A DNA stretch of 64,000 nucleotides from contig NZ_JADFCM010000005.1 of assembly GCF_015234585.1 (NCBI RefSeq), positions 30,000 to 93,999 of the forward strand, in the 5' to 3' direction. Below are positions 25,896 through 34,640 of this stretch, piece after piece (the stretch's first letter is position 1; every line of letters starts with the position of its first letter). The position numbers were made by a program, and so were the translations under genes. The notes below the pieces were generated by a model. That model did no database searches. It was given only the letters and a program-made list of their open reading frames with translations, and was not told the DNA's origin. The stretch is from Pseudalkalibacillus hwajinpoensis (GTDB lineage: Bacteria; Bacillota; Bacilli; Bacillales; Guptibacillaceae).

Positions 25896-26645
25896 ATGGA
25901 AACTTTTTTCTCCTGGTCGACAGACAACCGCTTTGCTCTTTTTTCGTTTCCTCATCTATCAGCGTTGTTTACTTTAGGGATATTGATGTTGCTTATCTTT
26001 TGCTTCAGATCAGACTTTAAAGAAAAGCGTGCAAATCTTGCGATGCGAATAATGATTGCCACTGCTTTATTACTGTCAGAGGGGAGCTTTCATCTCTGGT
26101 TTATTTACTATAGCGAATGGAGCATTACTACGACCTTACCTCTTCAATTAAGTAGCATTTCACTTCTTTTATCTGTTGCTCTTCTAATAACAAAACAGAG
26201 GCGATTGTTTGAAATTACTTATTTCGTAGGTACGTCTAGCGCTCTACTCGCAATGATCACCCCTGATCTTGGCTTCTATTCTTATCCACACTTTCGATTT
26301 TTTCATTTTTTTGTAGCTCACGGCGGGATCGTTCTAACATCATGGTTATTTATTGCCGTTGATAAATATATCCCCTCCTATCGCTCAATATGGACGGCCT
26401 TTACAACTCTGAATTTATATGTAGCTGTGTTATTTGCAATCAATCTTAGCATCGGTTCAAACTATATGTTCTTAATGAATAAGCCGCATAGTCATACCAT
26501 TTTGGACTACTTAGGACCATGGCCATTCTACTTACTTTCACTCGAAGGCATTACCATTATCGCCTTCCATCTTCTTTATCTTCCATTCTATATACTGAAG
26601 AGCAACTCGTTTAATAGAACAACAAATAGGAAAAGTACTATATAG
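25896..26645 (+). CDS. YwaF/TIGR02206 family membrane protein
   Basis: Integral membrane protein of 249 residues with seven hydrophobic segments. Conserved features are the W at LWFIYY, the LPLQLSSISLLLS helix, HFFVAHGGIVLTSWL and GSNYMFLMNKPHSHTILDYLGPWPFYLL. This is the TIGR02206 (YwaF) family, of unknown function. It is 25 bp upstream of acylphosphatase and so probably co-transcribed. Confidence 0.85.
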   Translation: METFFSWSTDNRFALFSFPHLSALFTLGILMLLIFCFRSDFKEKRANLAMRIMIATALLLSEGSFHLWFIYYSEWSITTTLPLQLSSISLLLSVALLITKQRRLFEITYFVGTSSALLAMITPDLGFYSYPHFRFFHFFVAHGGIVLTSWLFIAVDKYIPSYRSIWTAFTTLNLYVAVLFAINLSIGSNYMFLMNKPHSHTILDYLGPWPFYLLSLEGITIIAFHLLYLPFYILKSNSFNRTTNRKSTI

Positions 26646-26670
26646 GACTACTTTGAAAGGATGAAGCGAG

Positions 26671-26943
26671 ATGAAACGGTATCAGTATATTGTTAAAGGA
26701 AGAGTTCAAGGTGTAGGATTCCGAGCATATACACAGCAAAAAGCAGCCCAATATGGCCTTACTGGCTATGTCATGAATCGAATGGATAGCTCGGTTGAAG
26801 TGGAAGCACAGGGAGAAGAAGCCATGATGACCCAATTTCACTCTGCACTAGAATCAGGTAGCCCCTATTCCGTAGTTGATAACGTGATTATGGAAGAAAA
26901 AGATGTCAATGAGATTGAACGGTCTTTTACTATTCGTTATTAA
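26671..26943 (+). CDS. acyP: Acylphosphatase
   Basis: Small hydrolase of 90 residues that cleaves carboxyl-phosphate bonds. The anion-binding loop GRVQGVGFR places the catalytic Arg at position 18, and Asn36 lies in GYVMNRMD. Length and fold are standard. AAAGGATGAAGCGAG precedes the ATG. In B. subtilis this gene is yflL. Confidence 0.95.
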   Translation: MKRYQYIVKGRVQGVGFRAYTQQKAAQYGLTGYVMNRMDSSVEVEAQGEEAMMTQFHSALESGSPYSVVDNVIMEEKDVNEIERSFTIRY

Positions 26944-27010
26944 TAGGCAATTGGTATGCTTTGAATTATAATATGATTAATATGTTAGTTAAATTTGCGG
27001 AGGTAATGAG

Positions 27011-27811
27011 TTGGCAGAAACGACTTTTTTTTCACATAGTGAGACAACAAGAGCGCTTAATAGTTTAGGCGATAATATATTTGTATGCGATTTAGATTTA
27101 AGTATTGTGTGGTTTAATCAACGTGCAGAAATGCTATTAAAGTCACTTATACCTTATTTACCTATTAATCACCCTTCAGAACTAATCGGGAAAAACATTG
27201 ATGAATTCCATCAAAATCCTTCACACCAAAGAAACATTTTGCTCTATCAGTTGCCATATGAAAGTACCATTACCTTATTTGACCGATTTGCTGCTAGTAT
27301 CGTTATTTCTGAATACCTTAACGAGTCAGGTGAAAAAACTGGTTATCTACTTGTCTGGCGCGATGTAACAGAAAAGCAAAAGGAGCTTCAGGAAAACAAA
27401 AAACTTGTTAGTGAACTATCTTCAGCAATTATTCCAACCATTATTGATAATGCAATTCTTATCCCTCTTATCGGCACCATGAATGAGGAAAGATCTGAAA
27501 AGCTTATTAACAACACATTAAATTATTGTGCAGCTAACAATACGGATTATGTTCTGCTGGACTTCTCAGGGCTATCTGAATTGAATGCGAGTTCCGCACA
27601 AGCCTTATGTGAGACGATGACAAAGTCGCTCTCTTTAATGGGCATTCTTGTCGTTTATGTGGGAATCACGAAGCGGGTTGTGCAATGGTTAATGAATCTT
27701 GATCTTGATCCAAAGATTCCTACATTTTCAACGTTTCGTCAGGGTATTAACCATGTTGTTAATCTTGAAGGATATTCACTCATATTGAAAGAACGTGACG
27801 AGAATCACTAA
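27011..27811 (+). CDS. PAS-STAS protein, RsbR-type stressosome component
   Basis: Protein of 266 residues with an N-terminal PAS-like sensor (about 10-125; FVCDLDLSIVWFNQRAEMLL) and C-terminal STAS domain (about 140-260; VLLDFSGLSELNASSAQAL). This architecture is that of RsbR paralogues or YtvA-like stressosome inputs. There is no LOV cysteine motif, so the signal is not blue light by that chemistry. Start is TTG 27011 after GGAGGTAATGAG. Close to ytvA on the same strand. Confidence 0.78.
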   Translation: MAETTFFSHSETTRALNSLGDNIFVCDLDLSIVWFNQRAEMLLKSLIPYLPINHPSELIGKNIDEFHQNPSHQRNILLYQLPYESTITLFDRFAASIVISEYLNESGEKTGYLLVWRDVTEKQKELQENKKLVSELSSAIIPTIIDNAILIPLIGTMNEERSEKLINNTLNYCAANNTDYVLLDFSGLSELNASSAQALCETMTKSLSLMGILVVYVGITKRVVQWLMNLDLDPKIPTFSTFRQGINHVVNLEGYSLILKERDENH

Positions 27812-27833
27812 TATCACTTATCCTAGTGAAAGA

Positions 27834-27875
27834 AAAAGGACTTCCCAACAATGATAAGTTGGGGAGTCCTTTTTC
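27834..27875. terminator. Bidirectional terminator
   Basis: AAAAAGGACTTCCCAAC / GTTGGGGAGTCCTTTTT near-perfect inverted repeat between convergent genes. Confidence 0.9.
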
Positions 27876-27927
27876 TAGTGTGCTTCCGTATGGCTTTTAA
27901 AGATCTTTACGTTATCCACTCCAAGTT

Positions 27928-29238
27928 CTACATTCCTTTGCTAGAAAACTGTTGGAAAACGGTATCTGTATTAACTTTGTATAAGGATCTTCCTGCTACG
28001 AAGTTCAACACGCGCTTGTTTCGCTCAACAGAAAGGGCAAGGTTTGTTGCTCCTGTTCCGTGAGAATGATCGAGATTTGTTAACGTAAAAATATGGTTTT
28101 CTCTTCCATCTTTAAAGACCAGTTGCTGATCCATCTCTACTTTAAATAGATTCTCATCTTCCCATTCGATTTCGTCTTCTATCCGTTTAAACCATTCAGG
28201 GAAGTGAGGTTTATATCCAGTCGCAAGCACAACTTTATCCGTATTCGTTTGGAATTCATGATTTTCTTGCCACTGTCTACAGGCAAGTTCATAGCGATCA
28301 TCTATCTTTTCAATACCATTTACCTCTGTTAAAGGTTGAATCATCACATCTAGCGAATCCTCTGAGGATCGATGATAAAGAAGGTGATAAATATTCTTTA
28401 ATGTAGATGGATCTATTCCTTTTCTTAAAGTTCCAAGTGTTGAAAGAGCATCTTTCCGGTCGTCAAAAGAAAGGCCGTGAAAATAGCTAACATAATCAGG
28501 TGAGAATACTTCCTGCCCTAGCTTAGCTGATTCTAATTGAAAAAAACCTGCTGACCGAGTCAACCAGTTCAAATGATAGCCGTACTTCTCCTGGTCATGA
28601 AGCAAATCATAAAACACTTCTGCAGCACTTTGCCCTGACCCGATCACTGTTACTGAACGTGATTTTTTCAACTCTTTCTCGTGATAAAGATAATGATTTG
28701 TATGAAGAACATCTTCAGGTGGATATGAGTCGAAGCCATCAGGTATATTTGGCACACTCCCTGTTCCTAGGACGACATGCTTTGCTTGTAAGGTCTCTGT
28801 TCGACCCGTCTTTACCTCTTCAATCGTAACGTTATAACATGCTTTTTCTTTATCATAAAGAACATCAATTACTTTTTGACCAAAGAAACAATTATTTAAT
28901 TGTGACGCAACCCATTTAGTATAAGCGTTGTATTCTTTTCTCGGTATATCAAATTTATTAAAAAAATAAAACTGATAAAGTCGATCATGCTCATGTAAGT
29001 AATTAATAAAAGTATAAGGGCTTTTTGGATTTGCAATGGTAACCAAATCTGCAAGAAATGGAACCTGAAGATCCGCTCCATCAATCAACATCCCTGGATG
29101 CCAATTGTATTCTTCTTTCTGATCAAAATAAATCGCTTCTACTTCTGTCTCATCTGCAAGTGCAGCCATCCCTAAATTAAACGGCCCAATCCCAATTCCT
29201 ATAAGATCATATAACTTAGCTGTATTCAATGTCTTCAC
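27928..29238 (-). CDS. Lysine/ornithine N-monooxygenase (IucD/SidA family)
   Basis: Flavin-dependent N-hydroxylase of 436 residues. The FAD motif is LIGIGIGPFNLG, the substrate-flavin region QVPFLADLVTIANPKSPYTF, the NADPH motif SVTVIGSGQSAAEVF, and the C-terminal ATGY motif VVLATGYKPHFPEW. Such enzymes make N6-hydroxylysine or N5-hydroxyornithine for hydroxamate siderophores. No siderophore synthetase or transporter lies nearby, so it is an orphan here. I favour GTG 29238 (GGAG 10 nt upstream); an in-frame GTG at 29265 has no clear site. Confidence 0.87.
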   Translation of the reverse strand: MKTLNTAKLYDLIGIGIGPFNLGMAALADETEVEAIYFDQKEEYNWHPGMLIDGADLQVPFLADLVTIANPKSPYTFINYLHEHDRLYQFYFFNKFDIPRKEYNAYTKWVASQLNNCFFGQKVIDVLYDKEKACYNVTIEEVKTGRTETLQAKHVVLGTGSVPNIPDGFDSYPPEDVLHTNHYLYHEKELKKSRSVTVIGSGQSAAEVFYDLLHDQEKYGYHLNWLTRSAGFFQLESAKLGQEVFSPDYVSYFHGLSFDDRKDALSTLGTLRKGIDPSTLKNIYHLLYHRSSEDSLDVMIQPLTEVNGIEKIDDRYELACRQWQENHEFQTNTDKVVLATGYKPHFPEWFKRIEDEIEWEDENLFKVEMDQQLVFKDGRENHIFTLTNLDHSHGTGATNLALSVERNKRVLNFVAGRSLYKVNTDTVFQQFSSKGM

Positions 29239-29415
29239 GTCCTTTAATCTCCATTCCAGATTCACTTGGTTTGCAGTATCGATTCAATCGAATGTTCGCA
29301 TATCTTGGTTTACCCTAATCTCTGTAGTTTTAAATCCTAATTGATTATATTAACTTTTTCTCACTCTCTACATTTCCCCTGCTATAATGGTAATTAATAA
29401 CAGGAGGGGTTATAC

Positions 29416-30177
29416 GTGATAACAGATCAAGCATTTGAATTTCACTTTAAAGACATCGAAACACCGTTCTCAGGTTGGGATTTTTCGTATATTACAAATA
29501 CAGAAAGAATGAACGGCGAACCGCTTCCGTGGTCGTACACTTCTTATGTTCTACACTATTTCCGCTCTAGCCACAGTGTACTTGATATGGGTACTGGCGG
29601 CGGAGAATTTCTTGAAGCATTAAAGCCATTTCCAAAGAAGTTAGCAGCAACTGAAGGCTATCCCCCTAACCTTCCAATTGCCAAATCAAGACTTGAGCCT
29701 GAAGGAGTCATTGTAAAAGGATTCGAGGATGACGATACTCTTCCTTTTTTCGATGCTGAATTTCAATTCGTGATGAACAAGCATGATTCCTACTCTCCAA
29801 AGGAAGTCCATCGTATACTATCCGCTAATGGAGCTTTTATTACTCAGCAGGTTGGCGGGGAAGATATGAAAGAACTAAATCGAGTGTTGGATGCTCCAAT
29901 GAAGTCTGAATACGATCATTGGAACTTGAATTACGCCGTTCAAGAACTGGAATCTTCCGGCTTTTCCATTGTAGATGCTAAAGAATCTTTTCCTTCTACA
30001 CGTTTTTATGACATTGGTGCAGTCATTTATTATTTAAAAGCGATACCATGGCAAATTCCTAACTTCTCGATCGACCGCTACCGAAACGCTCTTTATCGCT
30101 TACATAAAAATATAGAAAATAACGGCTTTATTGATATACCTTCACACCGCTTTATTCTACATGCAGCTAAAAAATAG
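29416..30177 (+). CDS. Class I SAM-dependent methyltransferase
   Basis: Protein of 253 residues. SAM motif I is VLDMGTGGGEFL; an acidic ribose-binding segment LAATEGYPPNL follows, and FQFVMNKHDSYS is in the post-II place. The start FEFHFKDIETPFSGWDFSYI belongs to a Bacillus methyltransferase group whose substrate I do not know. Start is GTG 29416 after AGGAGGGG. Confidence 0.85.
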   Translation: MITDQAFEFHFKDIETPFSGWDFSYITNTERMNGEPLPWSYTSYVLHYFRSSHSVLDMGTGGGEFLEALKPFPKKLAATEGYPPNLPIAKSRLEPEGVIVKGFEDDDTLPFFDAEFQFVMNKHDSYSPKEVHRILSANGAFITQQVGGEDMKELNRVLDAPMKSEYDHWNLNYAVQELESSGFSIVDAKESFPSTRFYDIGAVIYYLKAIPWQIPNFSIDRYRNALYRLHKNIENNGFIDIPSHRFILHAAKK

Positions 30178-30187
30178 CCTATATTTT

Positions 30188-30219
30188 AAAAAAGCCCGCA
30201 ATAAAATGCGAGCTTTTTT
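30188..30219. terminator. Terminator between convergent genes
   Basis: AAAAAAGCCCGCA / TGCGAGCTTTTTT stem, one mismatch. Confidence 0.8.
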
Positions 30220-30222
30220 CTC

Positions 30223-31014
30223 TTAATCAGCACTTACCGCTTTGGAGGCACTTACCGCTGAGAAACTAATCGTAATAGCACATAACAGACCTATGACCAG
30301 AAATCCTCTAATAAGCGGCCAAGCTTCCCAACCATCAATAAAAACGGAGCGCATCGCTTCAAATAAATATGTCGTCGGATTAATCGTTGCCGCAACTTTT
30401 AACCAACCTGCTTCAATCAATTCATAGGGAACAAAAGTTGTGCTAAGAAAAATAAGTGGAAAGAATACAAAAGTCCCTGCTTGTGCAGATTGAGCATTCT
30501 TTGTTCGTAACGCTACACCAACAGAATACCCTGCAAAAGCAAGGCCCCACCCAAGCGTTAATAAAAGAACGACGATTACTCCACCAAATCCTGCTGCAAC
30601 TTCTAGACCAAGAAAATAAGCAACTACTAGAATTAACACCGTTTGAATGAGAAGCTGCAGCATTCCCGCAATAATCGGACCAAGTACGATAGCAAGTCTT
30701 GAGGAAGGGGTAAGAAGAAGACGTGAAAAGTATCCATTTTCTAAATCCTTAACCAGCGCTTGCCCAGCTCCACCTGCTCCCCCGATCGCAGCTGAAACGA
30801 TAGAGACAGGTAAAATAAAGGCAAGGTAGTTTGCTCCTTCAAATGCAGGAAGCTCTGAAATCCCACTTAATCCTCCTTCATAAACAAACAAAAAGAAAAG
30901 ACTAATGATTAAATTAGGAATGAAAATCAATGGATTCCGAATGATTGTTATGATACTTCTCTTTGTGAAAACCAGTGTATCTACAAGAAAAGAGCCTTTC
31001 TTTTGCTCCCCCAT
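30223..31014 (-). CDS. ABC-2 type transporter permease
   Basis: Membrane subunit of 263 residues with six hydrophobic segments, of the ABC2 / DrrB-like type: GAGGAGQALVKDLENGYFSRLLLTPSSRLA is the conserved cytoplasmic loop and FVPYELIEAGWLKVAATINPTTYLFEAMR the late signature. It pairs with the ATPase gene 4 bp upstream. It likely exports a drug, lipid or peptide; the substrate is unknown. Confidence 0.88.
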   Translation of the reverse strand: MGEQKKGSFLVDTLVFTKRSIITIIRNPLIFIPNLIISLFFLFVYEGGLSGISELPAFEGANYLAFILPVSIVSAAIGGAGGAGQALVKDLENGYFSRLLLTPSSRLAIVLGPIIAGMLQLLIQTVLILVVAYFLGLEVAAGFGGVIVVLLLTLGWGLAFAGYSVGVALRTKNAQSAQAGTFVFFPLIFLSTTFVPYELIEAGWLKVAATINPTTYLFEAMRSVFIDGWEAWPLIRGFLVIGLLCAITISFSAVSASKAVSAD

Positions 31015-31018
31015 AGCT

Positions 31019-31963
31019 TCACGCCCTTTCCTTTTGCTCGTTCGTCACATTAATAAATACATCATCTAAAGATGGTGGCTTTACATTCAATGTTTTTGGT
31101 GAAAGGTTGTGTTCATCAAGCTTACGAACAAGCTCTGATAGAAGTTGTGTTCCATTCTTAGTGTAAAGTGTAATCTCTTCTTTTGATTGCTCAATATTCT
31201 CTGCAAGATCGGCTAGCGTTTTACTTGCTCGCTCCGCTTCATCAACCTCATCGAACACAAGTTGAATCGCATCAAATCCGAGCGTCCTTTTTAACTCTTC
31301 GGCACTTCCGGATGCGACGATTTTTCCCTGATTGATGATACTGATTCGATCAGCAAGTTGGTCAGCTTCTTCAAGATATTGGGTTGTTAGGAATATCGTC
31401 GTTCCTTCTTCTTTATTCAACCGCTTAATTTCCTTCCAAATGGCTTTTCGATTCGATGGATCAAGTCCAGTTGTTGGTTCATCAAGAAAAAGGATTTTAG
31501 GCTTATGAACTAAGGTGAGCGCGAGGTCCAACCTCCGTCTCATTCCCCCAGAATACTTTCCACATGGACGATCTGCTGCGTCATTTAAGTCAACAAGGGT
31601 AAGTAACTCTACAGCTCTTGTTTTGGCTTCTTTCTTACTAAAACCAAATAGTCTTGCCTGCATTTCAATTAACTCTCTCCCCGTTAACACTGGATCGATA
31701 CCCGTTTCTTGTAGAGCCACGCCTATATTCCATCGCACCCGTTCAGGTTCTTCACCTACATCGACACCACCTATGCGAATGCTTCCTGTCGTTGGTTTCA
31801 CAAGCGTTGTAAGAATCTGAACAGTCGTAGATTTACCTGCACCATTAGGACCGAGAAAGGCAAAAAATTCCCCTTCAGCTACTTCAAAACTTACTCCCTG
31901 GACAGCTTTCACATCACCTTTATACGTTTTAATTAGCTCATGTACTGATATAGACCCATCCAT
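31019..31963 (-). CDS. ABC transporter ATP-binding protein (DrrA-like)
   Basis: ATPase of 314 residues. Walker A is GPNGAGKST, the signature YSGGMRRRLDLAL, Walker B ILFLDEPTTGLD, and the switch His is replaced by Gln in TTQYLEEADQLA. That change and the C-terminal extension (NLSPKTLNVKPPSLDDVFINVT) are typical of DrrA-type drug exporters. It forms a two-gene operon with the permease; no regulator is adjacent. Confidence 0.9.
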   Translation of the reverse strand: MDGSISVHELIKTYKGDVKAVQGVSFEVAEGEFFAFLGPNGAGKSTTVQILTTLVKPTTGSIRIGGVDVGEEPERVRWNIGVALQETGIDPVLTGRELIEMQARLFGFSKKEAKTRAVELLTLVDLNDAADRPCGKYSGGMRRRLDLALTLVHKPKILFLDEPTTGLDPSNRKAIWKEIKRLNKEEGTTIFLTTQYLEEADQLADRISIINQGKIVASGSAEELKRTLGFDAIQLVFDEVDEAERASKTLADLAENIEQSKEEITLYTKNGTQLLSELVRKLDEHNLSPKTLNVKPPSLDDVFINVTNEQKERA

Positions 31964-32074
31964 TCTCTATCCCCCTCTATTGTTGGAAGGCTTTTCTGCA
32001 AGAAAACACGCCCGCGCTGTTATACTTACATTCGCCTTAGTTTAAATTTCTCCTTTAATAGAGTGTTTTCGTTC

Positions 32075-32110
32075 AAAAAAGAATCCCCTTAAATTGAATT
32101 CAAAGGGGGC
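32075..32110 (-). terminator. Terminator after the DUF1992 gene
   Basis: CCCCTTTGAATT / AATTTAAGGGG stem followed by ATTCTTTTT on the minus strand. Confidence 0.7.
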
Positions 32111-32112
32111 AA

Positions 32113-32481
32113 TTACCATTCGGTTAGTTTCTTTTGCACTTTAGGCTGATATTCTTTAGTTAAACGGAAGCGTCTTTCCTGATAAAGCTTATTGTAACGA
32201 AGCTGCTTTTCTGAAATTCGCTGCTTTAAACGCTCTTTCTCCCTATCATCCTCACAATACTCTAGAAGTTTTTCTAGAGACAGTAACTCATTTTTTAAAT
32301 CCATTTCTTCAGGGAGATAGCCACTATTCTTTAGAACTTTATAGGCTATTCTAAGATCTTCTGGAATCATCGATAAATCCTCAAGATTCTGTCGTTTTCC
32401 TTTACCAAGTAGATCGTCAAAATCACCATTTTTCAATGCTGTTTTAATCTTATCCTCTGCCACAAGCCAGGCAAAATCCAT
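32113..32481 (-). CDS. DUF1992 (DnaJ-homologue C28-like domain) protein
   Basis: Protein of 122 residues, the DUF1992 domain alone. DKIKTALKNGDFDDLLGKGKRQNLED followed by IPEDLRIAYKVLKNSGYLPEEM is the family hallmark. It lacks a J domain despite the common database name. The rest is coiled coil. ATG 32481 lies 7 nt after AAGGAGGG; an ATG at 32487 would be too close. Function unknown. Confidence 0.88.
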   Translation of the reverse strand: MDFAWLVAEDKIKTALKNGDFDDLLGKGKRQNLEDLSMIPEDLRIAYKVLKNSGYLPEEMDLKNELLSLEKLLEYCEDDREKERLKQRISEKQLRYNKLYQERRFRLTKEYQPKVQKKLTEW

Positions 32482-32665
32482 GCACATCCCTCCTTACTTT
32501 GATTATCCTTTGTTGTTTATGAATTGTCATGAATCCTGTAACAAAATTCCTTCAAAAAAATAGACTTTTCCCCTTTTCATAGAGAGCAATGGATGATAAC
32601 ATGGTTCACGGTTAAGGTTTATTGAATACTCCTTATAGAATTTTCAATAGAGAAAGGATGGTTCG

Positions 32666-32791
32666 ATGCATTACGCAAGCAAAGGCTGGTACGTTGAACA
32701 GCTTAAAAAACATGATGTACGTTACATTGAAGGACGCAAGACAGAGAAATTCAAGAAACACGTACTTGCATCTCTTCTTGAAAAGCAATAA
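32666..32791 (+). CDS. yflJ: YflJ family small protein (DUF2639)
   Basis: A 41-residue protein beginning MHYASKGWYVEQLKKHDVRY and continuing IEGRKTEKFKKH, the pattern of YflJ. Basic and helical, function unknown. ATG 32666 follows AAAGGATGGTTCG, and a terminator lies right after it. A longer open frame over the same bases in another frame has no ribosome binding site. Confidence 0.8.
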   Translation: MHYASKGWYVEQLKKHDVRYIEGRKTEKFKKHVLASLLEKQ

Positions 32792-32803
32792 AAACGAAAT
32801 TCC

Positions 32804-32827
32804 AAAGGGGGGTCACATCCCCCTTTT
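32804..32827 (+). terminator. Terminator after yflJ
   Basis: AAAGGGGG / CCCCCTTTT stem with a short loop. Confidence 0.8.
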
Positions 32828-32839
32828 CTTACATACTCT

Positions 32840-33538
32840 CTATCCAAATATACATAAAGATTGATACATAGGAACGAACTGGTTTTCTTTCCACTGAAGT
32901 GGTGTAGAAAGAAAACCTAGCCCATCCGCGTTATATCTTCCGATTACTCTCTGATAGACCAACAATTCATCAACTCCGTCACGCTGCAAATCAATTGGAT
33001 ATACGCCTCCAGGAGGCAAGACACTTCCCTTTATCGGGGCTTTTAATTGCCCGTTCTCCTTATAAATTTCCGAAAGATACTCTTCTCCTTTATAAAGAAG
33101 ACTCACAATATAGTTTTGATTTAACGTTTTATTTTCAACCTTCGCTTGATAATAATCAAGGTAGTATACATCATAAGTAAAAGCTTCATAGAAACTCTGT
33201 TGATCAAAAAGTAACCTCAGGGTTTGATTTAGATAGGAATACAAAAAGTCATACGTAATTCCTCCACTCCCTCCAGAATCAGAACGCACTAATATTTCCT
33301 TCACTTTGTTCCCGGTAAAATCACCCAAATAAAGGGTCGGGTTATAGCCACTACTACCCGGAAGAGCAAAAGAGACATCGATCGCTGTGGCATCGTTTTT
33401 GATCGTTAGAACCACGCTATCGACTAACGGTGAATCATCTCCAAATGGTTTATTACCAGTAAGGGTCACAAGATCAGGAATGCCGTTCCCTGTTACGTCT
33501 CCCACCTTCTGATCTAATAAAATGCGCGCTGCTCTCAT
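32840..33538 (-). CDS. FG-GAP/VCBS-like repeat protein, hypothetical
   Basis: Protein of 232 residues without a signal peptide. Three Ca-binding-like strand motifs repeat: KVGDVTGNGIPDLVTL, YLGDFTGNKVKEILV and PIDLQRDGVDELLV, each an FG-GAP/VCBS-type D-x-T/R-x-D/N-G loop, so a small beta-propeller-like repeat protein is likely. Cell location is unclear. I choose ATG 33538 before MRAARILL; an in-frame ATG at 33580 is possible. Function unknown. Confidence 0.65.
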   Translation of the reverse strand: MRAARILLDQKVGDVTGNGIPDLVTLTGNKPFGDDSPLVDSVVLTIKNDATAIDVSFALPGSSGYNPTLYLGDFTGNKVKEILVRSDSGGSGGITYDFLYSYLNQTLRLLFDQQSFYEAFTYDVYYLDYYQAKVENKTLNQNYIVSLLYKGEEYLSEIYKENGQLKAPIKGSVLPPGGVYPIDLQRDGVDELLVYQRVIGRYNADGLGFLSTPLQWKENQFVPMYQSLCIFG

Positions 33539-33661
33539 TGCTTCCAGCCCCTTTCGCTTTATGTAACAGTCTATGTTCATAGACGAACGCTTTTTCGTTG
33601 TAATGATTTGGAAAGGAAGCTAAACTAGTGTGAAGTGATCTTATGGAAACGAGGAAAAACG

Positions 33662-34603
33662 ATGAAATTTTCAGATAATGAACAAGTGTTTGGGATACTT
33701 TCGGGTGCCGGCGCCTATTTCTTATGGGGTATTCTCCCACTATATTGGAAGCTCGTCGGGCAAGTACCATCTGAAGAAGTGTTAGCTCATAGGATCATCT
33801 GGTCCTTTGCTTTTATGATTATCATATTAATCGTGCTGAGGAAATTAACTTCATTTAAAATAGAGCTTCTCGGTATTTTTCGTCAGCCGAAGAAGCTAGC
33901 AGCGATCGCTTTTGCATCCGTATTCATCACTATAAACTGGTATGCATTCATATGGGCTGTCAATCATGATCACGTCATTCAAACCAGCCTTGGTTACTAT
34001 ATCAACCCATTAATTAGCGTTCTTCTAGGTATTCTATTCTTAAAAGAAAGGCTTTCCTTCTGGCAACTCATTTCATTTGCTCTTGCGACAATTGGCGTAT
34101 TAAATCTCGTCTTTCGATTTGGAGAAATACCATGGGTCTCTCTCATCCTGGCCATGAGCTTTGGGCTCTATGGTTTATTGAAGAAAAAAGCGAGACTTGG
34201 TGCTTTAACAGGACTAACGATTGAGACGCTATTCATTACGCCATTTGCGTTAATTTATTTAATAACAGTGCGTACTAGTGTGGCAGATGCCATGTATTTA
34301 GAAGACGTCACTCTTTTCGGATTATTACTAGGCGCTGGAATTGTCACTGCTGTACCACTGTTGCTTTTTGCAAGCGGGGCAAACCGTATTTCGCTTTCGA
34401 TGATTGGTTTTCTTCAATACATCGCACCTACTTTAATGCTCATACAAGGTGTATTCCTCTATGGAGAGTCGTTTACTTCTGTGCACTTAGTCAGTTTTGC
34501 TTTAATTTGGGCAGCACTGGTTATTTTCACCCTTGCTCGCACCAAAATATTCCGTCGCATAGAACCCCGCTCATTTCAAAGAAAGCATTCACTAGAATCG
34601 TAA
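33662..34603 (+). CDS. rarD: EamA family transporter RarD
   Basis: Ten-helix drug/metabolite transporter of 313 residues. GAGAYFLWGILPLYWKLVGQVPSEEVLAHRIIWSF is the RarD signature; the second EamA half contains GANRISLSMIGFLQYIAPTLMLIQGVFLYGE. RarD was named for chloramphenicol sensitivity; the native substrate is not known. ATG 33662 follows GAGGAAAAACG. Confidence 0.93.
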   Translation: MKFSDNEQVFGILSGAGAYFLWGILPLYWKLVGQVPSEEVLAHRIIWSFAFMIIILIVLRKLTSFKIELLGIFRQPKKLAAIAFASVFITINWYAFIWAVNHDHVIQTSLGYYINPLISVLLGILFLKERLSFWQLISFALATIGVLNLVFRFGEIPWVSLILAMSFGLYGLLKKKARLGALTGLTIETLFITPFALIYLITVRTSVADAMYLEDVTLFGLLLGAGIVTAVPLLLFASGANRISLSMIGFLQYIAPTLMLIQGVFLYGESFTSVHLVSFALIWAALVIFTLARTKIFRRIEPRSFQRKHSLES

Positions 34604-34607
34604 TATC

Positions 34608-34640
34608 AAAAACCCCTTTACTTAATGTGAAGGGGTTTTC
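34608..34640. terminator. Bidirectional terminator
   Basis: AAAAACCCCTT / AAGGGGTTTT between rarD and the convergent YqjF gene. Confidence 0.85.

Noticed and set aside
32622..32864. 80-codon plus-strand frame over the yflJ region
   Set aside because: It has no ribosome binding site; the 41-codon frame at 32666 matches YflJ and has one.
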